A DNA stretch of 32,945 nt, taken from Burkholderiales bacterium. Its GTDB lineage: Bacteria; Pseudomonadota; Gammaproteobacteria; Burkholderiales; SG8-39. The stretch spans positions 1 through 32,945 of the forward strand of contig JADLAV010000076.1 in NCBI GenBank assembly GCA_020848075.1, read 5' to 3'. The translations under genes and the position numbers were made by a program. Numbering within the stretch: the first letter of the stretch is position 1; each line of letters starts with the position of its first letter. Under the pieces are notes generated by a model that worked only from the letters and a program-made list of their open reading frames with translations, had not been told where the DNA came from and did no database searches. Shown one piece after another: positions 31,532 through 32,945 of this stretch.

Positions 31532-32409
31532 CAGAAGACGCGGTCCTCCAGCACCCGCAGGAGGTACTGGCCGTACGCGTTCTTGTCGCCCATCGCGGTG
31601 CCGAGGCGCCGCAGGTCCTCGGCGGAGATGTAGCCCTGCCGGTAGGCGATCTCCTCGGGGCACGCGATCTTGAGGCCCTGCCGGCGCTCGATCGTCTCGA
31701 TGAACGCGCTTGCCTCGAGCAGCGTCTCGTGCGTCCCGGTGTCGAGCCAGGCGTGGCCGCGGCCCATGACGATGACCTCGAGCTCGCCCTTGTCGAGGTA
31801 ACGCCGGTTGACGTCGGTGATCTCGAGCTCGCCGCGTGCGGAGGGCTTGAGCGACTTGGCGATGTCGACGACCTGCGCGTCGTAGAAGTAGAGCCCGGTC
31901 ACGGCGTAGCGCGACTTCGGCCGCTTCGGCTTCTCCTCGATGCTGATCGCCCGGCCCTTCGCGTCGAACTCGACCACACCGTAGCGCTCGGGGTCCTTCA
32001 CCGGGTAGGCGAAGACGGTGGCGCCCTTGTTCTTCTGCGCCGCCTGCTTGAGATCGCCGCCGAGATCGTGGCCGTAGAAGATGTTGTCGCCGAGCACGAG
32101 GCACGACGGGCCGCCGGCGAGGAACCGCTCGCCGATGATGAACGCCTGCGCGAGACCCTCCGGGGCGGGCTGCACCGCGTAGGAGATCGCGAGGCCCCAT
32201 CTTGCGCCGTCGCCCAGCAGCTGCTCGAAGCGCGGGGTGTCCTGCGGCGTCGAGATGACGAGGATCTCGCGGATGCCGGCGAGCATCAGCACCGAGAGCG
32301 GGTAGTACACCATCGGCTTGTCGTACACCGGCAGCAGTTGCTTGGAGACGACCTGCGTCACCGGGTAGAGGCGGGTGCCGGAGCCGCCGGCGAGGATGAT
32401 GCCCTTCAT
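31531..32409 (-). CDS. rmlA: Glucose-1-phosphate thymidylyltransferase
   Basis: The 292-residue enzyme begins [20 protein letters not shown] (nucleotide-binding signature) and has [35 protein letters not shown] and [13 protein letters not shown], all standard for RmlA. It makes dTDP-glucose from dTTP and glucose-1-phosphate, the first step to dTDP-rhamnose. Length is normal. The start codon directly follows a heptamer repeat, and no ribosome binding site can be found in the 20 bases before it. rmlB is not next to it within the window. Confidence 0.93.
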   Translation of the reverse strand: MKGIILAGGSGTRLYPVTQVVSKQLLPVYDKPMVYYPLSVLMLAGIREILVISTPQDTPRFEQLLGDGARWGLAISYAVQPAPEGLAQAFIIGERFLAGGPSCLVLGDNIFYGHDLGGDLKQAAQKNKGATVFAYPVKDPERYGVVEFDAKGRAISIEEKPKRPKSRYAVTGLYFYDAQVVDIAKSLKPSARGELEITDVNRRYLDKGELEVIVMGRGHAWLDTGTHETLLEASAFIETIERRQGLKIACPEEIAYRQGYISAEDLRRLGTAMGDKNAYGQYLLRVLEDRVF

Positions 32410-32542
32410 GCGTGAAGCGTGAATCGCGAATCGTGAAGCGTGAAGCGCGAATCGTGAAGCGTGAAGCGCGAATCGTGAATCGGGAATCGCGAATCGTGAA
32501 TCGCGAAGCGCGAATCGTGAATCGTGAAGCGCGAATCGTGAA
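32410..32542. repeat. 19-copy tandem heptamer repeat abutting rmlA
   Basis: Nineteen consecutive seven-base units of the form (G/T)CG(T/C/G)GAA fill 133 bases without a gap. Variation is confined to positions 1 and 4. The array begins at the base directly after the rmlA start codon (reading outward) and ends 18 bases before the stop of the S23 gene. On the rmlA sense strand the unit reads TTCACGC or TTCGCGA. It is not protein coding. Confidence 0.95.
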
Positions 32543-32560
32543 CCGGGACTTGTGCGAGGC

Positions 32561-32830
32561 TCATTGCTTGAGGCTCCGGTGAAGGCCGGCCACCAAGTGT
32601 GCCACTCGGTCAGCGACGGCGAGTACTTCGTGATTCCGATCCAGGTAGCCGAGATCGATTGCGATTAGCAGCTGCGTTTCGAGCTCGCTGAGCGACCCGC
32701 GCGCGACGTTCACGAATTGCGCGAACTCCTTCGTCGACTCGAGGGCGGCGCCCTCGGCGATATTACTTGGTATCGAGATCGCGGAGCGCCTGAGCTGACT
32801 TGTCAGTCCGTAAATTTCGCCTCTGTTGAA
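32561..32830 (-). pseudogene. Four-helix-bundle (S23-type) protein gene, 5' end lost
   Basis: The frame reads [61 protein letters not shown], the signature of S23/four-helix-bundle proteins known from 23S rRNA intervening sequences and many chromosomal sites. The usual first 25 residues (FRDLxVWQKA...) are missing. Upstream of about 32830 the frame continues into a palindromic element and offers only a TTG start. Three of the four helices remain. Function of the family is unknown; some members act beside reverse transcriptases, none of which is seen here. Confidence 0.75.
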
Positions 32831-32858
32831 TTCCGAGTGGGTGGATCCACGGGTGTTT

Positions 32859-32927
32859 CGGCTGATGGCCGGGGTCAAGGGCGGGCGAAGCCCGGCGCAG
32901 CGAACCCTTGAGGCCGGCCATCAGCCG
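32859..32927. repeat. Long imperfect palindrome at the right edge (REP-like)
   Basis: The 23-base arms 32859-32881 and 32905-32927 match at 21 of 23 positions (outer part CGGCTGATGGCCGG/CCGGCCATCAGCCG). The loop contains a second hairpin, GGGC-GAA-GCCC. It adjoins the broken 5' end of the S23-type gene. Such nested hairpins occur in REP-type or small mobile elements. Confidence 0.7.
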
Positions 32928-32945
32928 GTACGCTGCCGTCGTGGC

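Noticed and set aside
32410..32542. Heptamer array considered as a CRISPR array
   Set aside because: Units are contiguous seven-base repeats without spacers and there are no cas genes nearby.
32561..32830. S23-type gene as the accessory protein of a diversity-generating retroelement
   Set aside because: No reverse transcriptase, template repeat or variable target gene is present in the window, and the gene is truncated.

Overview
The window is about 33 kb of GC-rich bacterial DNA carrying most of a surface-polysaccharide (O-antigen or capsule type) biosynthesis and export locus. Codon use, short gene overlaps, an EPS-type MarR regulator, Wzm/Wzt export genes and abundant toxin-antitoxin modules suggest a proteobacterium, probably a betaproteobacterium. 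That placement is an inference; no rRNA or housekeeping gene is present to test it.

Layout. Positions 1-3640 are a decaying left edge: part of an IS1634-like transposase, the first 46 codons of a truncated membrane acyltransferase, a frameshifted family 2 glycosyltransferase, an isolated plus-strand methyltransferase and a 53-codon remnant-like ORF. Positions 3640-23801 form one tightly packed minus-strand unit, read from right to left. It starts with a MarR-family EPS regulator that has a good sigma70-like promoter and a perfect operator palindrome. Next come a two-part methyltransferase, the Wzm/Wzt ABC exporter and another methyltransferase. A four-gene deoxysugar set follows (4,6-dehydratase, cupin, C-methyltransferase, Gfo/Idh/MocA oxidoreductase). 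After it lie an unusual 1187-residue protein with three glycosyltransferase domains, an SGNH hydrolase, a NodU-type carbamoyltransferase with two small membrane proteins, and two family 2 glycosyltransferases. The unit ends with a three-enzyme UDP-L-N-acetylquinovosamine/fucosamine pathway.

Positions 23802-26160 are a short foreign-looking segment. An AT-rich stretch abuts the 3' stump of an oxidoreductase gene and leads into a Fic protein with an AbiEi-like N-terminus, followed by the C-terminal stump of a second Fic protein. Positions 26160-32945 hold a uronate-type epimerase and the dTDP-rhamnose genes rmlD, rmlC and rmlA. These are separated by unrelated small modules: a Uma2 nuclease, an RHH/MazF pair, an MntA/HepT pair and an orphan Phd-like antitoxin. 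A four-helix-bundle (S23) gene stump and a 19-copy heptamer repeat lie upstream of rmlA. Partial copies of the rmlD and rmlC 5' ends remain on the far side of these modules, as if cassettes entered the gene starts and the starts were restored.

How it works together. The genes supply dTDP-L-rhamnose (rmlB is not seen and may lie beyond the right edge), a UDP-L-QuiNAc/FucNAc-type sugar, a probable C-methyl branched deoxysugar and a uronic acid. These would be assembled by several glycosyltransferases, decorated by methyl and carbamoyl groups, and exported by Wzm/Wzt, whose C-terminal domain would recognise the finished chain. No Wzx/Wzy pair and no initiating phosphoglycosyltransferase is seen in the window.
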